A stretch of DNA of 64,000 nucleotides from NCBI RefSeq assembly GCF_037201965.1, contig NZ_CP147518.1, positions 6,069,001 through 6,133,000 on the forward strand, given 5' to 3'. A program made the translations under genes and the position numbers. The stretch is from Spirosoma sp. SC4-14. Its GTDB lineage: Bacteria > Bacteroidota > Bacteroidia > Cytophagales > Spirosomataceae. Below the pieces are notes generated by a model. The model was not told the DNA's origin and did no database searches. It saw only the letters and a program-made list of their open reading frames with translations. Shown here one piece after another: positions 1 through 8,546 of the stretch (the stretch's first letter is position 1; the number at the start of each line of letters is the position of its first letter).

Positions 1-991
1 TCATTTGAATGGGCTAAAAACCCGTTCGGCTCCTTACTTTGCCGTTGTTGAGCCGATTCTGAGCAAACACGGTATTCCGAACGATTTCAAATACCTGCCT
101 CTAATCGAAAGCGCATGGCAGTCTAACGCCGTTTCGTCGGCTGGGGCCGTTGGCTACTGGCAGTTTATGGACGAAACAGCTCGCGACATGGGTCTTTCGA
201 TTGCGCCCGGCAACGACGAACGAACCGATCTTCGCAAATCGACCGAAGCGGCCTGTAAATACATCCGTTTTTTGTATAACAAGCTTGGTTCCTGGACGCT
301 CGTTGCCGCAGCCTATAATGGAGGAGTTGGTATGGTGCAGCGCAAAATTAGCCGCGTTGGCCACCACAACTATTACTCCATGACCATGAATCCCGAAACA
401 GGTTATTATCTGTACCGGATTCTGGCCATGAAAGAACTGTTCACGAATCCGATGTATGGGCTGGGATCGGCAGCTTTGATGGCTTCGGGGGCCGCCTATG
501 AACAGGAACGCGAGCAGGCCCGACGGTCAGGCTGGCTTCAGGACGAAGAACCAGAACCTACCGGCGTACCGGTTGAATCATTATCAGAACCTACGAGCGC
601 CAATGCCCGCCGGGAAGTCGTCATCATGGATAGTGTTCTGGAAGAACTGCTAAAAAAACAGGCGCTTTCACCAATGGTTTATATTGGCGATTTGTCGGCT
701 AAGCTGGTTCGGGCAGGCCAGTTAAAGGTTGGCCAGAGCTGGACGTTTGCCCTTACTGAAGATGTTCAGATTGGGGAAGATGACCTGAAAAAAGGCGATG
801 CGTTGTATGCCGTAATCGACGACATCGATGCCCAGGGCAATGTGTTTTTCCGGGCAACGAAAGTGATTTCTTCAGACACGCAGACTGCCATCTCTCTTAC
901 CCTTATTAGTATGAACCCAGCTACGGGTCTGGCAGGCATTCCTAAGCCCAAAGCTATCAAGCCAGGCTGGGTGGTGCAGTGGAAGTTGTAG
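1..991 (+). CDS. Lytic transglycosylase (MltD-like), 5' end outside window
   Basis: Peptidoglycan-cleaving lytic transglycosylase of the SLT/MltD type, expected in the periplasm or outer membrane. The reading frame is open to the left edge (the codon at 2-4 is CAT, not a start), so the N-terminus and signal peptide are missing. Counting from the TTG at position 5, the motif PLIESAW puts the probable catalytic Glu at about residue 35, followed by SSAGAVGYWQFM and AAYNGG (about 101-106), all hallmarks of the SLT fold. The C-terminal third (about 200-328) is acidic at first and then a beta-rich segment ending in PGWVVQWKL. No LysM repeat is visible. The fold is clear; the exact subfamily is inferred. 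Confidence 0.88.
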   Translation, partial: HLNGLKTRSAPYFAVVEPILSKHGIPNDFKYLPLIESAWQSNAVSSAGAVGYWQFMDETARDMGLSIAPGNDERTDLRKSTEAACKYIRFLYNKLGSWTLVAAAYNGGVGMVQRKISRVGHHNYYSMTMNPETGYYLYRILAMKELFTNPMYGLGSAALMASGAAYEQEREQARRSGWLQDEEPEPTGVPVESLSEPTSANARREVVIMDSVLEELLKKQALSPMVYIGDLSAKLVRAGQLKVGQSWTFALTEDVQIGEDDLKKGDALYAVIDDIDAQGNVFFRATKVISSDTQTAISLTLISMNPATGLAGIPKPKAIKPGWVVQWKL

Positions 992-1054
992 TGTCATTAG
1001 GCAATTGGTAAGGCACTAGCTCACGATCAATTAACCAATGACTAATCCACCAAT

Positions 1055-2086
1055 TTACCAGCCATCGGGCTCGGTGATGGGCACCGGTCCATACGTATCC
1101 CGGCAATCGCCAGGAGGTAAAATTTGGCTGGCAATAAAACTGGTAAGGGCTCCATAAAACGGAGCACTATAGTTCTGAGCACGCACTCGTTTCCTTGTAA
1201 TGGAGACCACTGCGAAATAGCCCCGCGCGATATCCGTCGGATCAGCCGTATTAATAACATTACCGGTGACAGGAGCCGGTAATGGGTCGAAAATACTGCC
1301 CGTACGGGCATTCTGCTGCTTATACAGTTCCCAGAATTGATAATTAGCCTGCGTAATACCATACTGCTGAACTTCAACCAGTTGTGGCCCAATAGCATAA
1401 ACCGGCAACTGCAACACAACTTGTCCCTGAAGAGCATTCCCATTAATGGCTTCGTCGCTATATACATTTACGGCATCGCTACTTACCTGAGTCCAGCACC
1501 GGTAATTACACAAATTAGGGTTCCCTAAACTGCACGGTACTCCTATTGATAAACGGGTAGTGTAGCCATAAGCACTCCAACGATAATAGTTTTTTGCATT
1601 AGCCGGATCATGGGTATTGACTGTATAGGCAAAAGCGTATGGAGTTGCCAGATTGCCTGTTTTCACCAGCATGGGCGAAATACTATCAATGACGGGTACA
1701 CCGGGCATTTGTTCGGCTTTCGTTACGTACCGTCGGCCATCGCTCAGGGTAACCGTCAGGTTATATGACCGCCCAATTTGCCCCCGAAATGTTGAATCTG
1801 TTGTTTGGTAGAGCCCCGATCCGATCGACCGACAACTGGTACGGTGACCGGTATCGTCGGCCAGACTCACTTCTGCGCCCTGCACATACTGATCGTTGGG
1901 GTTTTGCCCGTTGAGGCCGCTGTATTTACCGGTATAGGTCAGTTTTAGGGTATACGGTGGTGCTTCGTTGGTGATCTGTCCTTCAACAACCAGACGCGGT
2001 TCTTCGGTACGGATCGGCAAACTGACCTGATCGATACAGCCCGAAGCGGCTCCTATGACGAAAAAAAGCAATAAAATCCGGCGCAT
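1055..2086 (-). CDS. DUF4249 family lipoprotein
   Basis: Secreted lipoprotein of the DUF4249 family, which in Bacteroidota is commonly encoded beside TonB-dependent receptors; its biochemical role is not established. The start is taken at MRRILLLFFVIGAASGC (first base 2086) because an upstream in-frame ATG lies inside the preceding receptor gene. The lipobox ASGC gives a lipidated Cys after a short hydrophobic signal. The mature part is beta-rich and begins with VSLPIRTEEPRLVVEGQI, typical of the family. It follows the receptor stop by one base, so the two are almost certainly co-transcribed. The likely job is an outer-membrane accessory of that receptor (inference). Confidence 0.85.
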   Translation of the reverse strand: MRRILLLFFVIGAASGCIDQVSLPIRTEEPRLVVEGQITNEAPPYTLKLTYTGKYSGLNGQNPNDQYVQGAEVSLADDTGHRTSCRSIGSGLYQTTDSTFRGQIGRSYNLTVTLSDGRRYVTKAEQMPGVPVIDSISPMLVKTGNLATPYAFAYTVNTHDPANAKNYYRWSAYGYTTRLSIGVPCSLGNPNLCNYRCWTQVSSDAVNVYSDEAINGNALQGQVVLQLPVYAIGPQLVEVQQYGITQANYQFWELYKQQNARTGSIFDPLPAPVTGNVINTADPTDIARGYFAVVSITRKRVRAQNYSAPFYGALTSFIASQILPPGDCRDTYGPVPITEPDGW

Positions 2087-2087
2087 C

Positions 2088-4457
2088 TTAAAAGAAAAAA
2101 TTATAGGCAATCGACGGAATCATGGTACCAAATACCGACAACCGATACGATTCCGTTCGTTGATTGTACCGGGTGAAATAGATCGAATACGGGTTTTTGT
2201 GGGCATACACATTATAGATCCCCAACGTCCAGATTCCATACTGCCGTTGCGCCTTGTTGAAGCGGGTATCTTTCGAAAAAGCAACATCCAGCCGGTGGTA
2301 GTCGGGAATACGGTCGGCATTCCGTCGGGAATAATCCAGCACTGGCTGCCCATTATAGGTATATTGCCCATCGGGATACGTAGCCGGAACACCCGTGTAG
2401 TAAACGAAATTGGTCGAAAATGACCAGTTGTGCGGCATCGCCCAGCGTGCCTGAATATTGAGTGTATTGGGTCGGTCGATATATGACGGATAATAATCGC
2501 CCCCATTGATTCGGAGTTGATCGAAAGGTGTCCGAACGGCAATCAGCGACCGGGCATACGTGTAGTTCAACTGGCCGGTTAATCGGCCTTTGTTCTTACT
2601 GATGCCAAACTCAACGCCATACGATCGACCGGCGGCCTGTAACAATGCCGTTTCGAGTGTTGGATTCAGAATCAGATTGGCCCCATAACGGTATTCGACC
2701 TGATTCTGGAGTCGTTTATAATAGCCTTCTACACTCAGTTCAATCGCATTATCGTTCAGATTATGGAACACCCCCAGCGAAACCTGGTCGGCAATCTGGG
2801 GCGGAATATAACGGTCGCTTAATTTCCAGAAATCGAGTGGTGTGATGGCCGTTGTATTCGAAATCAGGTTGATATACTGACGGGTTCGGCCCAGACTGGC
2901 TTTTATTGCCGTGAACTTTGCCAGTTGCACCCGCAGAGACAGCCGGGGTTCCAGTCCGCCATAAGTTTGTATGGATTGTCCGCTGCCATACTGAACAGAA
3001 TCGGTAACGGTTTCGGGCGACCGGGGCAACGTTGGATCGTATTGGTACACGGTCTTCGCCCCTAAATAGGTAAAATGTGAGTAGCGAAGCCCGGCCTGAA
3101 GCGAAATACGGGGAGTGAGTTCCCATTCCGTATTGATATAAGCGCCAAGCTCACGACCGTGTTCGGGGTCGATACGTCGGGCATTGATGCTCGAATTTTC
3201 GCCCGTCGGCTGTACCTTCCCGGTCTGAAGCTGGTACAGAATGGCATTCGTACCCACCTGAATTTTGTGTTTCTGCCGAAGCGTATAAAACAGATCGGCT
3301 TTCCCCTCGCGCTGTTCGATATACGACGAAAAGCGAAATGCAAGACCAGGAGCTACCCCATCGACGTTGAGGTGATAGCCACTGTATAATCCGGTGAGGT
3401 TTAGTTGCAGGTTCGACCGTAAGAGATAGCTCCATCGGCCCGACAGCACATCGGTATTCCAGCCGTAGAGTGTATCGCCCGGAAAGCGAAAATCGTCGTG
3501 ACTGCGGTAGGTCGATAGCGAAATTGTATTGCGGTCGTCGGGTGTATAGGTGAGTTTCAGGTTACCGTCGTAGAAAAACGCCCGGCTATCTTTAACGCTG
3601 GCGGTTGGGAAGAGTTTGAGCAGGTAGTTAGGAAAGGCAATGCGCCCGCCCGCCAGTAAGGTGAGTTTTCGGGATATTGGTCCATCGATCACAACCCGCC
3701 CGCTAACCGGACTAATACCTCCTGATATACGCCAACCGTCTTTATTGCCGTTTCGGGTACTCATCAACAGCAGCGACGAAACCCGCCCACCATACTGCGG
3801 AGTAAATGCACCTTTGCTCAGGCTCACATCCTGCACCAGATCGGAATTCACATTAGAATAAAATCCCAGCAGGTGCGATGTATTGAACAAAGGAGCGCCA
3901 TCGAGTAACACCAGATTCTGATCGGCCCGCCCCCCCCTCACATTGAAGCCTCCGGCCCCTTCGCCAGCGGTTGTTACACCGGCCTGCAAAATCAATGCTT
4001 TCAGAATATCGGGCTCGCCCAGCACAACGGGCATTCGCTTCAGTTCAGGCATACTGAGCTGAATTTGCCCCATCTGTACGGATTTGATGTTTTTGTCCTC
4101 GCGCGTAGCCCGCACATCAACCTCTTCCAGATCGGTAGAGCGGGGTTGCAGATAATAATCGACTCGTTTGTTAAAATTAAGTGTAATCGTTTCGCGGCCG
4201 CGAAAGTAGCCCACAGCCGACACATACATGGTTAGCACACCGGGCGCATGATTTAATGTGATGATACCCAGACTGTCGGCCCGCGCTCCGGCTCTGGTTT
4301 CGGCAATAAACAGGCTGGCTCCCGGAATTGGCTTTTTGGTTACGCCATCATAAACAACCACCGTTAGGCGAAGGCGTTGCTGGGCAAGCGCCGGAATCGT
4401 TTCAGAAAATAACAGAACAAACAGCAGGAGTAGCCGTAATTTCATACGTTTGAGCAA
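2088..4457 (-). CDS. TonB-dependent outer membrane receptor
   Basis: Outer-membrane TonB-dependent receptor of 789 aa. Order: signal peptide (about 1-25, ending ALAQQ), a carboxypeptidase regulatory-like beta-sandwich (about 28-115, with LRLTVVVYDGVTKKPIPGA), a plug domain (about 130-240, with FNVRGGRADQNLVLLDGAP) and a 22-strand-type barrel ending in aromatic residues (YNFFF), the usual barrel terminus. The substrate cannot be read from sequence: this is not a SusC-length protein and no SusD partner is present, only the DUF4249 lipoprotein immediately downstream. A non-glycan or metal-chelate substrate is possible, but this is a guess. Confidence 0.92.
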   Translation of the reverse strand: MLKRMKLRLLLLFVLLFSETIPALAQQRLRLTVVVYDGVTKKPIPGASLFIAETRAGARADSLGIITLNHAPGVLTMYVSAVGYFRGRETITLNFNKRVDYYLQPRSTDLEEVDVRATREDKNIKSVQMGQIQLSMPELKRMPVVLGEPDILKALILQAGVTTAGEGAGGFNVRGGRADQNLVLLDGAPLFNTSHLLGFYSNVNSDLVQDVSLSKGAFTPQYGGRVSSLLLMSTRNGNKDGWRISGGISPVSGRVVIDGPISRKLTLLAGGRIAFPNYLLKLFPTASVKDSRAFFYDGNLKLTYTPDDRNTISLSTYRSHDDFRFPGDTLYGWNTDVLSGRWSYLLRSNLQLNLTGLYSGYHLNVDGVAPGLAFRFSSYIEQREGKADLFYTLRQKHKIQVGTNAILYQLQTGKVQPTGENSSINARRIDPEHGRELGAYINTEWELTPRISLQAGLRYSHFTYLGAKTVYQYDPTLPRSPETVTDSVQYGSGQSIQTYGGLEPRLSLRVQLAKFTAIKASLGRTRQYINLISNTTAITPLDFWKLSDRYIPPQIADQVSLGVFHNLNDNAIELSVEGYYKRLQNQVEYRYGANLILNPTLETALLQAAGRSYGVEFGISKNKGRLTGQLNYTYARSLIAVRTPFDQLRINGGDYYPSYIDRPNTLNIQARWAMPHNWSFSTNFVYYTGVPATYPDGQYTYNGQPVLDYSRRNADRIPDYHRLDVAFSKDTRFNKAQRQYGIWTLGIYNVYAHKNPYSIYFTRYNQRTESYRLSVFGTMIPSIAYNFFF

Positions 4458-4509
4458 AGGAGCTTAGGATAGAGCCCGAAAGGTACGAAAAGCGTCGAAA
4501 CGATACTTT

Positions 4510-5820
4510 TTACTTGGCTAATGCTTTTTTATACACGTCGATAGCCCGCTGACGAGCCATTGAATGCTCGACCATTGGCTGCGGATAGGTAGGGCTATTC
4601 ACTTCGGGTACCCACTGCCGGATATAGTCGCCTTTCGGATCGAATTTCTGCGCCTGTAGTGTTGGGTTAAACACCCGAAAATAGGGTGCGGCATCGGTTC
4701 CCGAACCGGCTGCCCACTGCCAGCCACCATTGTTGGCCGACAGGTCATAATCGCGGAGTTTTCGGGCAAAATAAGCTTCGCCCCACCGCCAGTCAATGAG
4801 CAGGTGTTTGCAAAGAAAACTAGCCGTTATCATCCGAACGCGATTATGCATCCAGCCAATGCTGTTGAGCTGGCGCATACCAGCATCAACAATAGGGTAA
4901 CCGGTTTCGCCACGGCACCATTTTTCGAATTCGTCTTCGTTGTTGCGCCACTCAATCCGGTCATAGTCGCGCCGGAACGAATGCGTTTCAACGTGTGGAA
5001 AATGATCGAGCACCTGAAAATAAAAATCACGCCAGCAAAGCTCGTTCAGAAACGTTCGGTCGTTAGCATCCTGCGCTTGTCGGGCCAGTTCGCGAATACT
5101 AATCGTTCCGAAACGCAAATGGATACCGAGTTCGCTGGTTCCGTGTTCCAATGCCGGAAAATCGCGAGTTTGTTTGTAGCTGTCAAGCCGCTTAGCAGAT
5201 ACCGTCCTCGCCGGAAAGGGTTCGCCCAGCGGTTTGAAATTCATCTCGGCTAAGGTTGGCGTTGGCAGTACAGTCGTTTTGAAGAAGTGTTTTTTATAGC
5301 GTTCTGTTGGATAGGGTTTCAGATAAAAAGGGGTTAGTTTGCTATACCAGTTACGGCTATAGGGCGTAAATACTGTGTAAGGCGAACCGCTGCCCGTTAG
5401 CACCTCGTTGCGCTCAAAAATGGCCTGATCCTTACTGCTATGAAAACCTGTTCCGCGTTCGGCCAATAGTTCAGAAATGGCTTTGTCCCGCTCTTTAGCA
5501 TACACCTCATAATCATGATTGGCAAATACATCGCCAACGTTGTATTGCTCCAGCAGTTCTTTCCAGACGTCAATCGGATTTCCATACCGAACTACGAGGG
5601 CCGAGCCCAGCTCGGCTAACTCGTCGCGCAGTCGGTCAATTTCCTGAACCAGAAATTCAACGCGCCGATCCTGTCGGTCGTCGAGCTGATCCAGAATTAG
5701 TCGGTCGAAAATAAAAACAGGGAGAACAGGGCGGCCACTTTTCAGAGCATGATAGAGAGCCGCATTATCGTGCAAACGTAAATCGCGCCGGAGCCATACC
5801 AGCGACAAAGTTTCGGACAT
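4510..5820 (-). CDS. phr: Deoxyribodipyrimidine photolyase (class I)
   Basis: FAD-dependent DNA photolyase, 436 aa, repairing UV-induced pyrimidine dimers with blue light. The N-terminal alpha/beta domain starts with LVWLRRDLRLHDNAAL and binds the antenna chromophore. The C-terminal FAD-binding helical domain contains WRDFYFQVL, GYPIVDAGMRQL, WMHNRVRMITASFLCKHL and DLSANNGGWQWAAG, which are signature photolyase segments. Length and motifs match bacterial class I CPD photolyases. A cryptochrome or 6-4 photolyase is less likely, but CPD specificity is not proven. It appears monocistronic, flanked by the TonB receptor start downstream and a small secreted protein upstream. Confidence 0.93.
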   Translation of the reverse strand: MSETLSLVWLRRDLRLHDNAALYHALKSGRPVLPVFIFDRLILDQLDDRQDRRVEFLVQEIDRLRDELAELGSALVVRYGNPIDVWKELLEQYNVGDVFANHDYEVYAKERDKAISELLAERGTGFHSSKDQAIFERNEVLTGSGSPYTVFTPYSRNWYSKLTPFYLKPYPTERYKKHFFKTTVLPTPTLAEMNFKPLGEPFPARTVSAKRLDSYKQTRDFPALEHGTSELGIHLRFGTISIRELARQAQDANDRTFLNELCWRDFYFQVLDHFPHVETHSFRRDYDRIEWRNNEDEFEKWCRGETGYPIVDAGMRQLNSIGWMHNRVRMITASFLCKHLLIDWRWGEAYFARKLRDYDLSANNGGWQWAAGSGTDAAPYFRVFNPTLQAQKFDPKGDYIRQWVPEVNSPTYPQPMVEHSMARQRAIDVYKKALAK

Positions 5821-5883
5821 GAAGGCAGGACTGTTAAACTGCTGGGCTAACCGTTGGTTTACCCAAAATGTTCACCAACAAAA

Positions 5884-5915
5884 AAGCCATTCACAACCTA
5901 AGCTGCAAATGGCTT
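5884..5915 (-). terminator. Intrinsic terminator of the 5939-6286 gene
   Basis: Inverted repeat aagccatt/aatggctt with a 16-nt loop. Read on the minus strand it is followed by a run of T, the form of a rho-independent terminator. It lies 24 nt after the stop of the small TonB-C-like gene. Confidence 0.7.
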
Positions 5916-5938
5916 CCCGGCACGCTATAAGTAACGTA

Positions 5939-6286
5939 TTATTCTGGCTGGAACCGAAGCCGCACAGTATGTAATTCGGTAGCGTCACTAGCATAACCAA
6001 CCAGTTTTTTGCCGGTTAGTTGCCGCAGGAGCGCATTATTGATTTGCTCATTCTGGCTAAATACTTCCAGTTGGCATAATTCATTTTCAGAGTTGACTCG
6101 AAACTGTATCACAACGACACCTGCCTGTTGGCTCGGCCTCAGTGCGTCGGGATACGAAATGTATTTCGCTAACTGCTGCTCCATCGTTGCTTTAGGAGCT
6201 TTCGTTTTGCGGGTTTTTGTCGGCGTAGCGTAGGCTTGCGTCGCCAGGAAGCCTACCAGCGTAAGAAGAAAAAGGGACTTTTTCAT
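5939..6286 (-). CDS. Small exported protein, TonB-C-like
   Basis: Predicted periplasmic protein of 115 aa. A signal peptide (MKKSLFLLTLVGFLATQAYA) is followed by a Lys/Thr-rich linker and then about 75 aa with YPDALRPSQQAGVVVIQFRV and a closing VRLRFQPE. The pattern (partner-strand GVVVIQF, ending in a basic/aromatic strand) resembles the TonB C-terminal fold seen in many stand-alone Bacteroidota proteins, but there is no transmembrane anchor. Function unknown; assignment to the TonB-C fold is by eye. It has its own terminator downstream. Confidence 0.6.
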   Translation of the reverse strand: MKKSLFLLTLVGFLATQAYATPTKTRKTKAPKATMEQQLAKYISYPDALRPSQQAGVVVIQFRVNSENELCQLEVFSQNEQINNALLRQLTGKKLVGYASDATELHTVRLRFQPE

Positions 6287-6486
6287 GACTTCGTTTTAGA
6301 TATAAATTGAACAATGCCCACTCGCCCAAATCCCTCTATCGAGTCGTAAGGACTAATGTTACGGTAATATTACTCAAATATTAACCAAATGTTACGTGAT
6401 TTTAAAAACTTAATATTGGAAATAGGTTCACAAGAATACAGGATCAGTACTTCAAATACGATAATCAGTTAATTTACAGCACAATA

Positions 6487-6526
6487 CCAACAGGAAAGGC
6501 TACAGTAATGTAGCCTTTCCTGTTGG
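6487..6526 (-). terminator. Perfect 17-bp hairpin after the CocE-like gene
   Basis: Perfect inverted repeat, arms 6487-6503 and 6510-6526, 6-nt loop, about 28 nt beyond the stop of the CocE-like hydrolase gene. There is no long T tract, so termination is inferred from position and stability. Confidence 0.7.
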
Positions 6527-6553
6527 TCAATATTATCTAAATGTTAAGAAACT

Positions 6554-8455
6554 TCATTTTTCGGTAAGCAATACCTCAATACGGGACGGATGACTGGTGT
6601 CGTGATATAGCCGCATGGTGGCTTTCTGGAAGTCAGACGCTTCGGCGGTACTGATGTTCACGAACGTCTGCGGATTACGGTCTACAATAGGAAACCAGGA
6701 ATGCTGCACCTGAATCATGAGCCGATGCCCTTTTCTGAAGGTATGCATCACATCAGGCAACTGAAAAGTAACGGACGTCACCTCGCCGGGTTTAAAGGGC
6801 TCAGGCTTACTAAAGCTATTCCGAAACCGTCCCCGCAGCACTTCAGCCCGAATCAATCGCTGATAATTTGCCATCTGAATGCCGTTGACCACCTTAGCCG
6901 AATCGGGCAATACGTCGATAATTTTCACGATAAAATCGGCATCAGTCCTTGTGGTCGAAGCAAATAGTTTTGCATTGATGGGCCCCGATACAGCCATATC
7001 TTCAGACAAAGGTTCGCTTTCAAAAACAACCACATCGGGGCGGTTTGCCACAAACCGCTGATCTTCGATCACATACTGATTGTTACGCCGGGCCTGCACG
7101 CCATTTGTATAGGGAACGGGTTTGGCCGGATCGCTCACGTATTCCTCATACGAATCAGTATCCGCTGGCGGGCTAGTCGTTAGCTTTTGTGCCGGAGCCA
7201 GATAAAACGATCGCGATTGCGCCGACCTGGGCGGCCAGGCGTCGAACGATTTCCATTGATTCGTACCTGTATCGAAAACCAGCGCTTCGGGTGCGTCGAA
7301 TGTGCCTTTCTCTTTCAGATGAAACGCAAAAAACGTCGATTCCAGCTTATCACGAAAGTATTGAGCCGTATTCTGCCCAAACGAAAGTGGTCCAAACTGA
7401 CTCCAGTTGTCGCGCGCCCAGGCACCGTGCGTCCAGGGGCCCATTACGAGCTTGTTCTGATTGCCGGTCGATTGCTTTTCTATGGCTTCGTAGGTTCGTA
7501 AGGCACCAAACAGATCTTCGGCATCGAACCAGCCACCTACCACCAATGTGGCGGGTTTTATATTTTTCAGATGTGGGCGAATATTGCGCTTCTGCCAGTA
7601 GTCGTCGTAAGTATCGTGCTGGAGGTATTCGTTCCAGATTTTAGCCCGGTTGTTGAAGTAGCTGGGATTGTTGGCGTTTTTGATCGGCCCTAATTCCAGA
7701 AAGAATTTGTAGACATCCGTTGGTCGCCACGCAAACATCGGATCGTAATCTTCGACCGGGCCTTTGCGGGGCGCATCGAAATAATTCATGAACGAGAAGT
7801 TATCGAGCAGAAAAAAAGCCCCATTATGCCGGGCATCGTCGCCGATAAACTCATCTGTAACCGGAGCCTGGGGCGAAACCGCTTTGAGTGCCGGATGAGC
7901 ATTGGGCAAGGCCGCCGACGCATAGAACCCCGGATAGGAAATGCCCATCAGGCCAACCCGTCCGTTGTTGTTGGGAATGTTCTTTAACAGCCATTCGATA
8001 GTATCGTAGGTATCGGTGCTTTCGTCGGTCGGAACAGGGGTTGCCGGTTTAGCTGTTTTTTTACCGGGTTTTGGTGCGACGCTATAGGAGTCCAGTCCGG
8101 GTGTCATTTCTTCGAAGTTACCTTCGCTCATGTAGCGACCGCGCACATCCTGCGATACGAAAATGTACTTTTCCTGCGATAGGTGTTTATTAGGCCCCGG
8201 CCCTGATTTTGGGTAATTGGTTTCGCCATATGGCCCTGCCGAATAGGGTGTCCGCTCCATCAGGATAGGATATGGGTTGGTCTTGCTGGCGTCTTTCGGA
8301 ACATAAATAACGGTGTAGAGTTTTACTCCATCGCGCATAGAAATCTGGCGATCCAGCTTGGTATAGTTTTGCCGGACAGAGACCGAATCCGACTGGGCGT
8401 AGCCGAGGGAACCAAGACTCAGCATCCCGAAGATCAATAGTGACGTGCGAATCAT
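6554..8455 (-). CDS. CocE/NonD family hydrolase (X-Pro peptidase-like)
   Basis: Exported serine hydrolase of about 633 aa. The start is set at MIRTSLLIFGMLSLGSLGYAQ (first base 8455), which gives a clean signal peptide; an upstream in-frame ATG at 8545 would put a hairpin region inside the coding sequence. The nucleophile elbow is GISYPG within VGLMGISYPGFYASAALP, typical of CocE/NonD and PepX-type alpha/beta hydrolases. The C-terminal half has the jelly-roll seen in PepX C-terminal domains (SVTFQLPDVMHTFRKGHRL, IQVQHSWFP). Substrate unknown: acyl esters, glutaryl amides or dipeptides are all seen in the family. It lies downstream of copA, separated from it by a hairpin. Confidence 0.85.
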   Translation of the reverse strand: MIRTSLLIFGMLSLGSLGYAQSDSVSVRQNYTKLDRQISMRDGVKLYTVIYVPKDASKTNPYPILMERTPYSAGPYGETNYPKSGPGPNKHLSQEKYIFVSQDVRGRYMSEGNFEEMTPGLDSYSVAPKPGKKTAKPATPVPTDESTDTYDTIEWLLKNIPNNNGRVGLMGISYPGFYASAALPNAHPALKAVSPQAPVTDEFIGDDARHNGAFFLLDNFSFMNYFDAPRKGPVEDYDPMFAWRPTDVYKFFLELGPIKNANNPSYFNNRAKIWNEYLQHDTYDDYWQKRNIRPHLKNIKPATLVVGGWFDAEDLFGALRTYEAIEKQSTGNQNKLVMGPWTHGAWARDNWSQFGPLSFGQNTAQYFRDKLESTFFAFHLKEKGTFDAPEALVFDTGTNQWKSFDAWPPRSAQSRSFYLAPAQKLTTSPPADTDSYEEYVSDPAKPVPYTNGVQARRNNQYVIEDQRFVANRPDVVVFESEPLSEDMAVSGPINAKLFASTTRTDADFIVKIIDVLPDSAKVVNGIQMANYQRLIRAEVLRGRFRNSFSKPEPFKPGEVTSVTFQLPDVMHTFRKGHRLMIQVQHSWFPIVDRNPQTFVNISTAEASDFQKATMRLYHDTSHPSRIEVLLTEK

Positions 8456-8472
8456 GAACAGTTTTTTCTGGA

Positions 8473-8536
8473 CACAAAGAACACGAAGAAGGCACAAAGC
8501 GCACAAAGAAGCAAATCGATCTTCGTGTTCTTTGTG
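8473..8536 (-). terminator. Long hairpin between copA and the CocE-like gene
   Basis: Perfect 16-bp arms (8473-8488 and 8521-8536) around a loop that itself repeats the word cacaaag. It sits just after the copA stop codon, so it may end the copper transcript. The sequence is low-complexity and may be one of a repeat family. Confidence 0.6.
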
Positions 8537-8546
8537 CCTCAACAAT

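Noticed and set aside
2088..4457. SusC/RagA-type receptor with polysaccharide locus
   Set aside because: The receptor is too short for SusC, and there is no SusD or glycoside hydrolase nearby.
4804..5253. 149-codon plus-strand frame inside the photolyase gene
   Set aside because: Antisense shadow with no domain support.
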